7,959 bases of DNA from Mailhella sp. (GTDB lineage: Bacteria; Desulfobacterota; Desulfovibrionia; Desulfovibrionales; Desulfovibrionaceae), in assembly GCA_017411945.1 (NCBI GenBank), contig JAFQPD010000125.1:1-7959 (forward strand). The letters are read 5' to 3'. The stretch's first letter is position 1, and each line of letters starts with the position of its first letter. Positions 6,945 through 7,959 of this stretch are shown in pieces. Position numbers and translations under genes: made by a program. The notes below the pieces were generated by a model. The model was not told the origin of the DNA, ran no database searches, and was given only the letters and a program-made list of their open reading frames with translations.

Positions 6945-6961
6945 TTCACCCCAGGGGTAAT
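6945..6961 (+). promoter_or_regulatory. Palindromic operator box 4 (J-domain-like gene)
   Basis: TTCACCCCAGGGGTAAT on the plus strand, centred at 6953, is the exact inverted copy of box 3, 77 bp away centre to centre. It lies 80 bp upstream of the start codon at 7033 and keeps the same polarity toward its gene (TTCACCCC distal, GGGGTAAT proximal). Confidence 0.75.
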
Positions 6962-6983
6962 TGCCGCAAAGCGTATCTTATGC

Positions 6984-6989
6984 CATGCT
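6984..6989 (+). promoter_or_regulatory. Predicted -10 element of the J-domain-like gene
   Basis: CATGCT is weak by itself (three of six matches to TATAAT), but starts exactly 31 bp downstream of the box 4 centre and resembles TATGCT used at the TMEM43 operon. TTGCCG at 6961-6966 would be a passable -35 with 17-bp spacing. The alternative TATCTT at 6974-6979 is nearer to the box. The inferred start near 6996 leaves a leader of about 37 nt. Confidence 0.35.
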
Positions 6990-7032
6990 TTCACCAAAGC
7001 CCATCGGCATTTTTACGCTCGTGAGGTACTCC

Positions 7033-7959
7033 ATGGCTTTCTGGAATATTCTTGGGATAGCTCCCACCACGAACGAAAACGAAATCGGATACGCCTACGC
7101 CTGTGCCGTGTGCGGCGCGGCGGGCGGGCAGGCCGTCGCTCTTCCGACGCTTGAAGACGCCTATTCCAAGGCGCTGGAGTTCGCCCGCCGCGGCCTCCCC
7201 CACGTCAGGGATATGGCGGACGACGCCCGCACTGAGGAGAGGACAGCCGCCCTTGTCCAGCTTTTCCAGCGCTCGAAAAAGCTGGCGGAATCCCGTGCCG
7301 ATGAGAGCGCCTGGCTGGAATTCACCGCTTCCCCCGCCTTTCTGGAGCTTCAGGACGACCCGCATTTCATCGACTGGCTGGTCAGGCTTTCGTCCGGTCT
7401 CTATCCCGACATGGCTTCGGCCCTTTACACGGCCTACGGCTTCGCCTCGCTGCGGGCCGCCAGCCGGCATCCGGCCAGCGGCAGGCTCCGCCACCGCCTC
7501 ATGGAGTACTGCCAGCTTCCGGCAGACGACAGCCCCCTCCTTTCCCAGCAGGATATCATACGCCTTACGGCTTCCTGCCTGAACGGCATACTCGCCTTGC
7601 AGAAAGAGCCGCAGTCTGCCCATCTCTGGCAGCAGGTCTTTCAGCTGCCAGATTTCCTCATCCTGCGCCATCAGCCCCATTTTCTGCTGGCTCTCGGCCA
7701 CTTCGTCAACAGGCATACGCTTTCGGGCGAATGCCTTTTCACCCTTGCCGAAGCCTGCACGGAAAAGATGCGCCGCAGCCCCTGTGCCGAGGCTCTGGCA
7801 AAGCGGCTCCCTCAGTACGGCAATGCGCAGGCATGGTCGCCGCCGGAGCTTTTCGCCGGATTCCTGCTTCAGGACGGGGGCAGGGAATTTTTCAGCGGCG
7901 CCCGGAACAAACTCTTCTTCCTTCTGGAAAGGACGGCGGAAAACTTCCAGAACAGTTCA
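7033..7959 (+). CDS. J-domain-like protein without the HPD motif (3' end outside window)
   Basis: The frame stays open for 309 codons to the right edge, so the C-terminus is missing. ATG 7033 is chosen because GTGAGG (7021-7026) precedes it at a 6-base spacing. In-frame ATG 6985 has no ribosome site and lies in the predicted -10. Residues 3-22 (FWNILGIAPTTNENEIGYAY) resemble helices I-II of J-domains of the type WxILGIxPTxDxxxIxxAYA, and 40-51 (LEDAYSKALEFA) resemble the last helix (LREAYEAAL). The loop that should carry HPD instead reads ACAVCGAAGGQAVALP (23-38), so activation of an Hsp70 ATPase is unlikely. Residues 90-110 (ESAWLEF through LELQDDPHFIDW) resemble the segment after the J-domain in such proteins. 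The rest is helix-rich with no signal peptide or clear TM segment, so probably cytoplasmic. It is divergent from lemA and has its own copy of the shared box. The J-like call is moderate and the function is unknown. Confidence 0.72.
   Translation, partial: MAFWNILGIAPTTNENEIGYAYACAVCGAAGGQAVALPTLEDAYSKALEFARRGLPHVRDMADDARTEERTAALVQLFQRSKKLAESRADESAWLEFTASPAFLELQDDPHFIDWLVRLSSGLYPDMASALYTAYGFASLRAASRHPASGRLRHRLMEYCQLPADDSPLLSQQDIIRLTASCLNGILALQKEPQSAHLWQQVFQLPDFLILRHQPHFLLALGHFVNRHTLSGECLFTLAEACTEKMRRSPCAEALAKRLPQYGNAQAWSPPELFAGFLLQDGGREFFSGARNKLFFLLERTAENFQNSS

Noticed and set aside
6991..7716. Minus-strand frame of 241 codons over the J-like gene.
   Set aside because: The opposite plus-strand frame stays open to the window edge, has a good ribosome site and promoter, and starts with a J-domain-like sequence. 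The minus frame lacks a ribosome site and a recognisable domain.

Overview
The window (about 58-60% GC by eye, with AT-rich promoter gaps) looks like a chromosomal segment of a Gram-negative bacterium. Two lipoprotein signal peptides, a periplasmic 5'-nucleotidase and a membrane-spanning one-component LuxR regulator point that way. The pairing of a solute-binding lipoprotein with such a regulator recalls gut Desulfovibrionaceae (Bilophila/Desulfovibrio-like), but that assignment is from memory of similar gene pairs and is only moderately likely. I see no mobile element, CRISPR array, tRNA or rRNA.

Layout. Positions 1-1356 (minus) hold the N-terminal part of a lipoprotein 5'-nucleotidase that runs off the left edge. 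It lies 22 bp downstream of a TMEM43-family membrane protein (1379-2764, minus), so the two form one operon. A 322-bp divergent promoter region follows. Next is a rightward two-gene operon: a solute-binding-protein-like lipoprotein (3087-4433) and, 2 bp later, a two-TM LuxR-type regulator with a large periplasmic sensor domain (4436-6046). A strong, probably bidirectional hairpin terminator (6048-6084) separates it from the convergent lemA gene (6221-6775, minus). A second divergent promoter region leads to a J-domain-like protein lacking HPD (7033 to the right edge, plus).

The main result is that each of the four transcription units has one copy of the same palindromic box, consensus TTCACCCC-W-GGGGTAAT or ATCACCCC-T-GGGGTGAT, centred at 2838, 3019, 6876 and 6953. 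In every case a -10-like hexamer begins 31 or 32 bp downstream of the box centre, and recognisable -35 elements are weak or absent. The box would then sit near -43 from the inferred transcription start, the classic position for a LuxR-type activator touching RNA polymerase. The only DNA-binding protein in the window is the membrane LuxR protein at 4436-6046.

Working model (inference): the SBP lipoprotein captures or reports an extracytoplasmic signal, the adjacent membrane LuxR protein senses it through its periplasmic domain, and its cytoplasmic HTH activates its own operon plus the flanking TMEM43/nucleotidase, lemA and J-like units. The targets are mainly envelope proteins of poorly understood function, so this could be a self-contained envelope-response locus.
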